Shown here: positions 16,270 to 26,500 of the stretch, piece after piece | Position numbering within the stretch: the first letter of the stretch is position 1 | Layout of the letters: each line of letters opens with the position of its first letter | Source: Fulvimarina sp. | GTDB taxonomy: Bacteria; Pseudomonadota; Alphaproteobacteria; Rhizobiales; Rhizobiaceae | DNA: 46,967 bases | NCBI GenBank assembly: GCA_002700095.1 | Contig: PACL01000098.1 | Location: 1 to 46,967, forward strand | Reading direction: 5' to 3' | The notes under the pieces: generated by a model | What the model saw: the letters and a program-made list of their open reading frames with translations, nothing else | Told to the model about the DNA's origin: nothing | The model's database searches: none | Program-made: the position numbers and the translations under genes

Positions 16270-16803
16270 ATGTCGCGTATGCTGACAGCCGGTCTCGCTC
16301 TCACCCTCGCTTTGTCGGCTGCGAACGTCACGCCTGCCCTGGCGGACAATGACGAAGCCTTCTTCCGCCGCGTCGCCGGCCAGTGGACCGGGCCGGGCGA
16401 AATCGTCGCCGGCAAGTTCAAGGGCACCAAGTTCGTCTGCAACTTCGCCGGCAGCCAGAGCGGGAAGACCGTCGGTGTCGCGCTCGAGGGATCCTGCCGC
16501 GTCGGCCTGTTTTCGCAGCCGATGCGGGCCGAAGTGGTCCGTGCCGGCCGGTCCTATCGTGGTGCCTTCCAGGACGGGGCCGCCGGCAAGGGCCTCGACA
16601 TCGTCTCGGGCGAGGTCTCCGGCGACAAGATCGTCGTCGGCCTCGACCGCAAGCAGCTGAAGGGCGCGATGATCGCCCGGCTGAAGGACGACGATTCCCT
16701 CGCCGTGACGATCTCGGTCACCGTCGCCTCGCAGCTCGTCCCGGTGATCGGCATGAGCCTGAAGCGCGAAGGCGGCACGCGCCAGAGCGCCCTCACCGAC
16801 TGA
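16270..16803 (+). CDS. Exported conserved protein of unknown function
   Basis: A 177-residue protein with a clear signal peptide: MSRM, hydrophobic LTAGLALTLALSAANV, and a cleavage site after ALA near residue 25. The mature part contains QWTGPGEIVAGKFKGTKF, a single pair of cysteines (VCNFAG and GSCRVG) that could form a disulfide, and a C-terminal segment reading DSLAVTISVTVASQLVPVIG. The pattern suggests a small beta-sheet fold. AGGAAGGG precedes the ATG. I recall such proteins as unnamed conserved proteins in Hyphomicrobiales but know no function. It is monocistronic, converging with folK. Confidence 0.8.
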   Translation: MSRMLTAGLALTLALSAANVTPALADNDEAFFRRVAGQWTGPGEIVAGKFKGTKFVCNFAGSQSGKTVGVALEGSCRVGLFSQPMRAEVVRAGRSYRGAFQDGAAGKGLDIVSGEVSGDKIVVGLDRKQLKGAMIARLKDDDSLAVTISVTVASQLVPVIGMSLKREGGTRQSALTD

Positions 16804-16847
16804 ACCTCAGTCTTCAAAGTGAGCTTCAGAGCAGGCGAGCACCTCGT

Positions 16848-17360
16848 TCAGGCGTCGCCTGCCTGCCACCATTCACCGTCGAGCGAGGCCGGCACGATCG
16901 GCTCGTCGGCGAAGCGTGCTGCGAGGTGCGCGGCGCTCTCGCCCCCGATCATGAGCTCCGGCGCAATGTCGCAGAGGGGAACGAGCACGAAGGCCCGTTC
17001 CGCAATGCGCGGATGCGGCAGCAGCAGATGGTCGTCCCTGTAGGACTTCCCGCCATGGTCGAGGACGTCGATGTCGAGGGTGCGCGGCCCCCAGCGCTCC
17101 TGCCGCACCCGCTTGAAACGCTGCTCCGTCTCGAGGCAGACCGCCAGCAGCGCGCGCGGCGACAGGTCCGTCTCGATCGCGGCGCAGGCATTGAGGAAGT
17201 CCGGTTGATCGGTCTTGCCCCAGGGCGGCGTGCGGAAGAGCCGCGAGACGGCGACGATCTGGCAGTCTTTCCGCGCGTCGATCGACCGGAGAGCCGCCGC
17301 CATGGCGGCCCGTGGATCCCCCAGATTGCCGCCGAGCCCGAGATAGGCGTGCGCGCTCAC
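16848..17360 (-). CDS. folK: 2-amino-4-hydroxy-6-hydroxymethyldihydropteridine pyrophosphokinase
   Basis: Transfers pyrophosphate from ATP to 6-hydroxymethyl-7,8-dihydropterin, the step before FolP in folate synthesis; 170 residues. It begins with the family signature AYLGLGGNLGDP, continues VSRLFRTPPWGKTDQPDFLN, and has the hallmark RWGPRTLDIDVLDHG (metal-binding Asp pair) and LLLPHPRIAERAFVLVPL. The GTG start at 17360 overlaps the folP stop codon (GTGA), so it is translationally coupled to folP. No folB lies between them, unlike the folP-folB-folK order in many rhizobia. Confidence 0.95.
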   Translation of the reverse strand: MSAHAYLGLGGNLGDPRAAMAAALRSIDARKDCQIVAVSRLFRTPPWGKTDQPDFLNACAAIETDLSPRALLAVCLETEQRFKRVRQERWGPRTLDIDVLDHGGKSYRDDHLLLPHPRIAERAFVLVPLCDIAPELMIGGESAAHLAARFADEPIVPASLDGEWWQAGDA

Positions 17361-18217
17361 CAGCGCTCGCCCATCAAGGCCCGGCGCATGGCGTCGGCGA
17401 TGGCGAGCGCATCCCGGTTGGCTGCCACGTTGTGGACGCGGATGATATCCGCTCCCCGCTCGCGCAGGAGAACGCTGGTCGCGGCCGAAGCGATGTCCGG
17501 CTCGGGATCCTCGCGGCCGATCGCGCCGCGCACGAAGCGCTTGCGGGACGTGCCGACGAGCAGCGGAAAATCGAGCGCTATCAACTCGGACAGCCGGGCG
17601 AGGAGGATGAGGTTCTCCGGCCCGTTCTTTTCGAACCCGAAACCCGGATCGAGCACGATCGCCTCTCTGGCGACCCCCGCTTCGGCGGCGATCTCGAGGG
17701 AGCGTCGCAGGAAGTGGAACTGGTCCTCGAGGAGATCGGGCAGCTTCTCGCGCTCGCGGCCGGTATGCATGAGGCAGAGCCCGGCGCCCGTCTCGGCGGC
17801 GACCTTGGCGATCGCCGGATCCTTCTGCGCCCCGAACACGTCGTTGACGATGTGGGCGCCCGCCTTGATCGCCATGCGGGCCGTCTGCGACCGGTAGGTG
17901 TCGACGGAGATCAGGCAGTCGGACCGCCGGACCAGTTCCTCGATCACCGGCATGATGCGGCGCTGTTCCTCGGCGGCATCGACGGGCGTCGCGCCGGGCC
18001 GGGTCGATTCGCCGCCGATGTCGATGATCGCGGCGCCCTCGCCCACCATCCGCAGCGATTCCGCGACGGCGGCCTCGACCGAGGCGTAGCGACCGCCGTC
18101 GGAAAAGCTGTCGGGCGTGGCGTTGAGGATGCCCATGATGGTTGCGGTAGCGCCGAGTTCGAGGCTGCGACCGTGTGCCAACTTCCAGATGCCGCCGCGC
18201 GGCGTGATCACGTCCAT
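17357..18217 (-). CDS. folP: Dihydropteroate synthase
   Basis: Condenses dihydropterin pyrophosphate with p-aminobenzoate; the target of sulfonamides. The 286 residues have the usual motifs: MGILNATPDSFSDGGRY near residue 28, IIDIGGESTRPGATPV near 63, SVDTYRSQTA near 103, HIVNDVFG near 122, LMHTGR near 147, LDPGFGFEKNGPENL near 190, and LVGTSRKRF near 220. RVHNV near the C-terminus completes the set. It lies upstream of folK with a 4-base overlap. Its start faces the divergent DUF922 gene across a 166-bp gap that should hold both promoters. Confidence 0.96.
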   Translation of the reverse strand: MDVITPRGGIWKLAHGRSLELGATATIMGILNATPDSFSDGGRYASVEAAVAESLRMVGEGAAIIDIGGESTRPGATPVDAAEEQRRIMPVIEELVRRSDCLISVDTYRSQTARMAIKAGAHIVNDVFGAQKDPAIAKVAAETGAGLCLMHTGREREKLPDLLEDQFHFLRRSLEIAAEAGVAREAIVLDPGFGFEKNGPENLILLARLSELIALDFPLLVGTSRKRFVRGAIGREDPEPDIASAATSVLLRERGADIIRVHNVAANRDALAIADAMRRALMGERW

Positions 18218-18383
18218 CCCGAACCTCTCTCGAAAGACCAGCCGGCCTCTCGGGCCATGTCATGGTCTTTCGCTAACCCCACCGCAAAGATTGCGCAATT
18301 GTGCGGGCCGCCCGCTTGCGTCGCCGCCGCGATCGTCTAGCGTGCTGGAAATGTCATTCGACTTCTTCGAAGGGACGGCGAGC

Positions 18384-19007
18384 ATGACACCGAAGTTGGG
18401 ACTGTTCGTGGCGGTCGCGGCCGTCGTCATGCCGGGCCTGATCGCGCCCCCCGTCGCCGATGCGGCCAGCATCCGCGAGAAGACCACCTATTTCGCGGTG
18501 CGCGGCTCGACGCTCCCCGAGCTCGATCAGGACCTCAGCCGCCGCGGTCCCTTCATCTCCGGCACCGGCATCCGGCACCCCGGCGCGACCGAGGTGAGGT
18601 TCGACGGCAAGGTGACCTACAAGGGCACCCCCGACGGCTGTGCCGTGGACCGGACCAATCTCAGCCTCGACCTCGAGATGACGCTGCCGCGCTGGAATCC
18701 GCCGAGGCAGGTGCCGGCGCGCACGAAGCTGATCTGGGACACGCTCGCGAAGGACATCCACCGCCACGAGAGCCGCCATGCGGCGATCGCCAAGCAGTGG
18801 CTGAAGCGGATGGAGATGGCGATCCGCAACCTTCGCGCCGAGCCAACCTGCGAGGCCATGGAGGCGATGGTGACCACGGTGACCCAGCGCTATCTGGCCG
18901 GCCACGAGCGGGCTCAGATCGAGTTCGACACGATCGAGGGCCGCGAGGTCAACATGCGCCTGCGCCGCGCCCTCGCACGAGCCGTGTCCGATCAGGCCGA
19001 GCGCTGA
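18384..19007 (+). CDS. DUF922 exported putative zinc-dependent peptidase
   Basis: A 207-residue exported protein with a signal peptide (MTPKLGLFVAVAAVVMPGL.., cleavage near VADA). DUF922 features follow: TTYFAVRGSTLPELDQDL near residue 37, then GKVTYKG and SLDLEMTLPRW. The segment DIHRHESRHAAIAKQWL near residue 125 includes an HExxH zinc motif. A second Glu in HERAQIEFD may complete the site. The start at 18384 is chosen for the GAAGGGA ribosome binding site about 8 bases upstream and the clean signal peptide. An in-frame ATG at 18351 would add MSFDFFEGTAS. Peptidase activity is predicted from the motif only. Confidence 0.85.
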   Translation: MTPKLGLFVAVAAVVMPGLIAPPVADAASIREKTTYFAVRGSTLPELDQDLSRRGPFISGTGIRHPGATEVRFDGKVTYKGTPDGCAVDRTNLSLDLEMTLPRWNPPRQVPARTKLIWDTLAKDIHRHESRHAAIAKQWLKRMEMAIRNLRAEPTCEAMEAMVTTVTQRYLAGHERAQIEFDTIEGREVNMRLRRALARAVSDQAER

Positions 19008-19171
19008 GCCGGCACGACTGCCCCTGCCCATCGGAAAGGTGGGCGGGAGATCATGTCAGCTGGCGAACGAATTCGGTGTCCTCGCCGCGCCATTGCGCCG
19101 TAGGCCGCGACCGGGCCGATCGCGGCGTGCCGGCCCCGTCGCACATGCGCCGAGGCTGAGCGCCGCTCGTC

Positions 19172-19492
19172 TCAGCCCTGGCGCTCGGGAACGTACAGAA
19201 GCAGCCCGTCGAGATCGGCACGCACCTTGATCTGGCAGGAGAGACGCGAATTCGGTTGGGGCTCGTAGGCGAAGTCGAGCATGTCCTCTTCCATCGCCTC
19301 CGGCTCGCCGACCTTGGCGCGCCACGCCTCGTCCACATAGACGTGGCACGTGGCGCAGGCGCAGGCGCCGCCGCATTCGGCCTCGATACCCGGCACGTCG
19401 TTGCGCACCGCGTTCTCCATCGCGGTCGTCCCGTCGCTCGCATCGAGGTCGTAGCGGGTCCCGTCCACGGTCTGGAATGTGATCTTGGTCAT
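19172..19492 (-). CDS. [2Fe-2S] ferredoxin, adrenodoxin type
   Basis: A 106-residue electron-transfer protein. The cluster ligands are visible: Cys40, Cys46 and Cys49 in AECGGACACATCHVY (the C-x5-C-x2-C pattern, with an extra Cys44 common in this subgroup) and Cys near 86 in NSRLSCQIKV. MEEDMLDFAYEPQPNSRL is typical of the FdVI/adrenodoxin group. The ATG at 19492 fits the family start MTKITF. This type serves cytochrome P450s, heme A synthesis or Fe-S assembly; no partner gene is nearby, so the role here is open. It is 219 bp downstream of the HPt gene on the same strand. Confidence 0.93.
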   Translation of the reverse strand: MTKITFQTVDGTRYDLDASDGTTAMENAVRNDVPGIEAECGGACACATCHVYVDEAWRAKVGEPEAMEEDMLDFAYEPQPNSRLSCQIKVRADLDGLLLYVPERQG

Positions 19493-19711
19493 CGCCGGCA
19501 AGCCCTGGCTGATTGCAGATGGTGGCGCGTCACGAAGGTCTCGTGCCGTCTGCCGCAGCTGGCGGATCGGCACGCGAGCAACCGACGCTCGAACCCTGGG
19601 TGTTAGAGAGCCGGCGCCGACCGAGTCAATCGGCGCCATGGCGATTTCACCGTGAGTTTCAGCCGGTAGTCCGTTGCCGGTACGATCGCGGCAGCCGTGC
19701 TCCGGCAAGCG

Positions 19712-20098
19712 TCAGCGCGCGACCAGCCCCCTGGCAAAGCGGCCGGTGCGTTCGAGCTCGGCCAGGAGCTCCGCCATCGCCGCCGGCTTATTGGGCGCCA
19801 GCTCCAACCCCTCGGCGGCATCGGCGAGCCGGAACGCGCCGAGATTGCGGCACGCCCCTTTCAGCGCATGGGCGAGACGGCTGCGCTCGGCTTCGGTCGC
19901 GGCCTCGATCACCGGCCGGACCCGCTCGATCTGGATCACGAGGAGGCCGAGCACCTCGGTTTCGAGCTGGGTGTCCCCGGCGGTCTGGCGGGCGAGATGC
20001 ACGAGGTCGATGGGAGAGCGGCGCGAGGGATGCGAGCCCGGGCCCTCGGGCGATTGCCGCTCGCCGCCGGAGCGGTCTCGTTCGATGGGCTGTGCCAT
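19712..20098 (-). CDS. Stand-alone histidine phosphotransfer (HPt) domain protein
   Basis: A 128-residue protein with a short polar N-terminal tail and one HPt four-helix domain (about 30-115). The phosphorylated His is in RLAHALKGACRNLGAF, matching the HALKG..N.GA consensus. No kinase or receiver domain is attached, so it must relay phosphate between separate partners. It is divergent from the giant coiled-coil gene, 434 bp away. That arrangement may be regulatory or coincidental. A second possible target is SixA (13024), whose relatives dephosphorylate HPt histidines; this is speculation. Confidence 0.88.
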   Translation of the reverse strand: MAQPIERDRSGGERQSPEGPGSHPSRRSPIDLVHLARQTAGDTQLETEVLGLLVIQIERVRPVIEAATEAERSRLAHALKGACRNLGAFRLADAAEGLELAPNKPAAMAELLAELERTGRFARGLVAR

Positions 20099-20532
20099 GA
20101 TGGTCTCCGTCGCTGATGCCGGCGGGGCGTCCGGCGCGGGCCGTTCGCCTTCCTCGCCGCGAAACGAGAATCGTCTCGCGGTTGGGTGAGCAATTGGTTA
20201 AGGTCGAGGAAGAGAATTGCGCCGAAATACCGACCGGCCGGCCTTGCGGGCACCACCCGCATCCCCTCCCTCGCAGGGCTTGCGTCGAAAAAAACTCCAA
20301 TGCGCCCGTCGGCGTTAACCTTATGTTTAAACTTGTAGGGATTGGCCGGCTTTACGGTTTCTTTCAGAACCGCGGCCCACTAACATTCTAAGGTGAAATT
20401 CCGCGGGCGTTGCACCGTCGTCCGGACCCATGGGTTTGAGACGGGGGCGATATGCCGGAAGCGCGGTGGGACGGCAGTGGCCGCTCTGCCCGCATGTGTG
20501 GCGGATGTAGAGAGTATCGGGGCGCGACGGCC
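20099..20532. promoter_or_regulatory. Divergent control region between the HPt gene and the giant gene
   Basis: This 434-bp gap is the only large noncoding space before the 8.6-kb gene. It contains a small inverted repeat CGAGA-ATCG-TCTCG (20165-20178). There is an A/T-rich block around 20310-20395 with TTAACCTTATGTTTAAACTT, which is unusually AT-rich for this genome and is a likely promoter site. I cannot assign exact -35 and -10 boxes. Confidence 0.4.
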
Positions 20533-23500
20533 ATGTCCAAGACGAAACCCTTCGATCAGCTTTCCGAAGATGCGGTCCACGAGCTGGAAGAGGCCCTGGC
20601 CGATCTGGACATGGAGGGCGTCGCGACCGGCGAGAGCGAGGCTGCCGCCACCGGCCGCCTGGACGAGCCGGCTGGCGAAGAGACCGTCGACGTCGAGTTC
20701 TCCCTCGAGGATTTCGAGCGTCAGATCAGCGAGACGGCCGGGCAGCTGCGCAGTGACGAGCCGGAGACCGCGAACGCCGCCGATGTCGCGGCCGCGAGCG
20801 CCGCGGGTGCTGCAGGAGCCGCAGCTGCGGCCGGCATGGCCGGCGCCTCCACGGGCCGCAGCGAGGCTTCCGGACCGGACGCCCGCGAGGAGCCCTCGCC
20901 GCGCCGCGAGCAGCCCGACAACCGCGCCGCCGCCGGCGAACCGCCGCGTGCCTACACCCAGGCCGCCGCCAATGACGAGGCCCGGCGCAACACCGTCTGG
21001 GCCGAGGCCCTCTTGCAGCGCCGAGCACCGCGGACCGCCCTGTGGATCGCCGGCGCCGCATCGGTCCTGTGGATCGCCGGCGTCGCCTTCGGCGCTTCGG
21101 CAATCTACGGCGCCGACGTCCAAAATCTCGCCGCCGGCGTGAGCGATCCGCTGCGGCAGGCCGAACTCCTCATCCTCGCCGCCCTCACCTTCCTGCCGCC
21201 GATCCTGTTCCTCGCCATCGGGCTGATGGTGCGCCGTTCCGCCGACCTGCGCCTAATGAGTCGGTCCCTCGCCGAGGTGGCGATGCGCCTTGCCGAGCCC
21301 GAGAGCGTCGCCACCGAGCGCGTCATGAGCGTCGGCCAGGCCGTGCGCCGGGAGATCTCCGGCCTTGCCGAAGGCGTCGAGCGCGCCCTGTCGCGGACCT
21401 CGGATCTCGAAAGCGTCGTGCGCAACGAGGTCAGCGCCCTCGAGCGCGCCTATGCCGACAACGAGGTGAAGATCCGCGCGCTCGTCCAGGATCTTGGCAC
21501 CGAGCGGGACGCCATGCTCTCCCACGCCGAGCGGCTGCGCTCGGCGGTCCTCGGTTCGCACCAGCGCCTCGTCGGCGACGTCGAGACGACGTCGGACACG
21601 GTGCTGGCCCGCATCGAGGAGGCCTCGCAGCGCTTCACCGCGCTGATCGAGGATCGCAGTGCGAATATCACCAGGGAATACGAGACCCAGAGCCGCCAGC
21701 TGTCCGAGCTTCTGGAAACCAGCGGCCGCCAGCTGCGCGAGCAGCTCACCGCCGAGGGCGACGCCCTCGTTAACCGCCTCGACGACGTCGCCTCGACCTC
21801 GGGGCAGAAGCTGATCGGCATCAGCGAGACGATCGCCAGCGACCTCGACGAGCGCTCGGGACGGATCGGCGGCGAGATCGAGGCGCGCAGCGCCGCGATC
21901 GTCGCTCTGTTCGACGAGCGGGCGAGCGACATCAAGAACGCCATCGTCTCCGACAGCGACGCTCTCGCCGACCGGATCACCACCAGCGCCGAGGCATCGT
22001 CGCGGCGCTTGGCCGAGGTCAACGACAGCCTCGCCCGCGCCAGCGAGGAGCGCAGCCGTGCGCTTGCCGACGAGGTCGAGAGCCGCAGCCAGAAGCTGAT
22101 CGGCCTCTTCGACGAGAAGAGCACCGCCCTCGATGCGAGGATGTCCGATCTCGGCGACCGCCTCGTCGCCGACATCTCCTTCACCGCCGAAAGCGCCACC
22201 AGCCAGATCGCCACCGCCGGCGACGAGGTCAGCCGCAGCCTCGAGGAACGCACGACCCGCCTCGCCGGCGAGTTCGACGGACGCAGCCGGGAACTCCTGT
22301 CGCTGTTCGACGACCGGACGGCGACGGTCGTCGACCGGGCAAGCGGCGCCAGCGAACGCCTGCTCGGCCTCATCGCATCCACCAGCGAGACGGCCGTCGG
22401 CCGCCTCGACGAAAGCGGCCAGGTCGTTGTTCGCGCCCTCACCGAGCGCCACGAGGCGGTCACCGAGGACTTCGCCGCGCGCAGCCGGTCGCTGCTGGAA
22501 GAGCTCGGCGAGCGCACCGCAGCGCTCCAGGCCGGCGCACGCGAGACCAGCGAGCAGCTGGTCGTCGGCCTTGCGCTCGGCGCCGAGTCAGCTGCCGCCA
22601 GCATCATCGACGCCAGCGAGACCGCCGAGCGCACGCTCGACGAGCGTCTCGCCAGCCTGTCCGGCGCCTTCGACGCCAAGGTCGGTCAGGCCGTCACCGA
22701 GCTTTCCGAGCGCGGCTCGACGCTGTCGGCGTCGCTCGAGGAGACCACGCGGATTCTCGTCGAGGAGATCGGTGCGTCGTCCGACCGGGCGACCCGCCAG
22801 CTCATCACCTCCGCCGACGAGGCCAACCGCAGCCTCGAGGCGACCACCGGCAGCCTTTTGTCGCGGGCCGACGCCATCACCGGCGAGCTCACCTCCATCG
22901 GCACGGAATTCGTCGGACGGATGATCGCCTCGGCCGATGCGGCCACCGGCCTCGTCCGCGCGCGCACCGAGATGCTGTCGGAATACGGCGAGAAGTTCGT
23001 GCAGGGCCTCGCCGAGGCGCTGGACGACCGCACCCTCACCATGCGCCTCCAGGGCGAGACCTTCCTCGACGGGCTGGAGACGCTGTTCGACGAGCGCCTG
23101 GCCGCGCTCGAAAACCAGGGCACGAAGTTCCAGGCGGGAATCGGCGAGCACATCGACGGACGACGCGAGCAGCTGGAATCCAGCGCCAACCGCTTCCTCA
23201 AGACGGCGGAGACCGAACTTGGCGAGCGCGCGACGCGCATCGAGCAGCTTCTGGCCGAAGGCAACACCCAGACCCTCGGCGGGCTCGACCAGCGCATCGA
23301 GGTGATCGAAAAGGCGCTCGGCGAGCGCGGTCCGGCGCTGATCGCCGCGATCGAGAACCGCGCCAACGCCATCGAGGTCTCGACCGATCGGGTCTCCGCG
23401 GCGCTGTCCGACCGCTCGACCTCCTTCGCCCAGGCCCTCGCCGAGCGCACCCGCGAGATCCTCGGCGCCTTCGAGAAGGGTCACGCGGATCTCTCGGAGC

Positions 23501-26500
23501 TGGCGACCACTGCCGTCGCCTCGACGGACCAGACCCTCGAAGCCCGCACCTCCGAGCTGCGTTCGTTGCTGGACAACGGCCAGTCCGGCCTCGACGCGCT
23601 GCTGGCCGAGCGCACCACCGGCCTGTCGGAAGCGCTGGACAACCGGCTTCTGTCCTTCGATCTGACCGCCGATGCGCGCATCGACGCGATCAACGAGCGC
23701 GCCGGCGAGGTCGGCACCAAGCTCGAAGGCGCCGCCGCGCGCATTCACGACGTCCTCACCCAGCGCCGCGACGAGATCGAGGTCGTCATGGGCCGCGTCG
23801 CGGAAGGCTTCGACGCGAGCTTCGCACACCGCATCCAGTCGCTCGAGAGCACCGTCTCGGCCCAGACGGGCCGCTTCACCCAGGCACTCGACGAGGCGCA
23901 GCGTCTCCTCGCGGAGAACATGGGCGTCGGGACGGACCGGGTCGCCGAGCGGATCGAAGCCGTTCTTGGCGAGATCAACGCGGCCGTCGGAACGACCGAG
24001 GGCCTGCTTGCCCGCGGCCTCGACGAGAAGGCCGCGACCTTCGCCGCGCTCTTCGACGAGCGCCGCGGCGCCATCGAGGAATTGCTGGCGACGTCGGAGG
24101 ATTCCATCGTCAATTCGCTCGACCAGCGCATCAACGCCATCGCCGCCACCCTGGCCGAGCGCGGCACCGGGCTGCAGCGCACGCTCGATGGCGAAAGCTT
24201 GCGCTTCATCAGTGGGATCGACGAAAAGTCTCAGGTTCTCCTCGAAGGCATCGATCGCCGGGCGAGCGACCTCAACACCGGCCTTGCCGACCGTCTCAGC
24301 GCCAACGAGCGGCTCATGGCCGACGCGCAAGCGGCCCTCGTCGCCAGCTTCGACGCCCGCAAGGACGAACTCACCGAGGTGCTCGACCTTCGGGCCACGA
24401 CGCTCAAGGCGATCAGCGACGAAATGCCGGCCCGTGTCGCCGCCGCCATCGACGAGCGCCTGCGCAACGTCGCGACCGGCTTCGACCAGGTCGTCGGCTC
24501 GATCGTCGACGATCTGTCGGAGCGGGTCGGCTCCCTCGGCCAGTCGCTGGAGGAGACCCGCACCGCCCTCGTCGGCACCGTCGAGGCCGAGACCGGCCGC
24601 TTCCGCTCGGAACTCGACGAACGCACCCAGGGCTTCGAGGACCACCTCTCCGTCGCGGCCGGCAGCCAGCTCGTCGCCATCGAGAGCGCCCTGTCCATGC
24701 TGATCGAGGGCCTCGACGATCGCCTCGGCCAGCTGAACGCCGCCGCGGCCAGCGCCAAGGCCGACATCGCCAGCGGCCTCGACGCCGAGATCGGCCAGAT
24801 TCGCCTCGCCATCCAGTCCGGCATCGAAGGCCTGTCGGGTGAACTTCAGGGCGGCAGCCAGTCCCTCGCCGCCGCCATCGAGAGCCGCATCGGCGAGCTG
24901 CGCGACGTCTCGCAGAGCGCCGAAGCCGGCGTGCGCGACAGCCTCGACCAGCGCATCGCGAAGCTCCAAGGCCTGCTCTCGTCGATCCGCACGGAAGTCT
25001 CCGGTGCGCTCGATGAAGGAATCACCGGCCTGTCCAGCGAACTCCAGGGCGGCAGCCAGTCCCTCGTCGCTTCGGTCGAAAGCCGCATCGCCGAACTGCG
25101 CGAGGTCTCGCAGAGCGCCGAAGCCGGCGTGCGGGACAGCCTCGACCAGCGCATCGCAACGCTCCAGGATCTCTTGTCGGGCAGCCACACCGAGGTGGCC
25201 AGCGTGCTCGACCAGGGCCTCGGCACGATTTCCGGCGAGATCTCCGAGCGCATCAACCTCCTCGGCGAGAACCTCGATTCCCGCACGGCCTCGCTGCGCG
25301 CCATCATCGAGGAGGCGCGGGCCATTCTCGTCGACGGTCTCGACGAGCGCCTCGGCGCCATCCAGAAGGTGGTCGACGGGTCGGAAGGCACGCTGATCTC
25401 CGCCCTCGACCAGCGCCGCGACGCCTTCGAACAGCAGATCGAAAGCGGCCGCGCCTCCCTCGGCCAGACGCTGGACGAGCGGGTCTCCGCCCTTTCCGAC
25501 GCGCTGTTCGAGGTCGACCTCAAGCTCGCCACCGCCTTCGACGAGCGTCGCGACAACTTCGCCGCCCTCATCGACGGCGCGGTCAGCTCGGCCGCCGCGA
25601 CCTTCGAGGACCGCGCGGACGACGTCCGGCGCACGATCGAGCAGTCGGTCGGCGACATCTCGCAGACCCTCGAGACCCGCCGCGAAGATCTGCTGGCGGC
25701 GCTCGAAGGCGGCTCGGCCAACCTCGTCGGGGCGATCGACCAGCGCACGGAGGCGATTTCCTCGGCTCTCGAGCGCGGCCTCGGCAATGTCGAGCGCACC
25801 CTCAACGCCCGGGCCGGCGCACTGGCCGAGGCGATCCGCGGCACCGTCTCCGAGGCGACCGGCGCCATGGCCGCAGAGGCCGGACGTGCCCGCGAGAGCC
25901 TCATGGCCGAAACCGCCAAGGTCTCGGCCAGCGTCGACGACATCTCGCGGCTGTTCGACACCGCCAGCGAAGGCGCACGCCAGCGCATCGCCGCGGAGGC
26001 CGAGCGCCTCACCGAGCGCCTCGGGGCCCTTGCCGACGACATGTCGGCCCGCACCGAAAGCGCCGGCACGCGGCTCGTCAGCGAAGGCGGCCGCATTGCC
26101 GAGACGATCAGCGGCTCGACGGAAGTCATCCGCTCGCTGTCGGAGGAATCGCGCTCGCGCTTTGCCACCGAGGCCGAGGCGCTGGCGACCCAGATCGCGC
26201 AGCTCACTGGGGAGATCCGCCGCGAGGCCGACGACGTCCGTGTCCAGCTCGGCGAGCAGCGCATGACCCTCGTCGACACCCTGTCGGGCATTTCCGGCGT
26301 CGTCGCCGGCGAGTTCGACCGCAACACCGAGAGCTTCGCCGAGAAGATCGCTGCGGCCGGCGAGGAACTGCGCCGGATCGCCGACGAGAACCGCTCGCGC
26401 TTTGCCGGCGACAGCGCCAGGATGGCGCGCGATTTCGAGGCGGCGATCAGCCGGATGAGCGAGCTCGCCACAAGCGCGGAAGGCGCTCTCCAGACCACCG

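Noticed and set aside
18117..18383. An upstream extension of the DUF922 gene overlapping folP
   Set aside because: The signal peptide and ribosome binding site place the start at 18384; the extension is antisense to folP.
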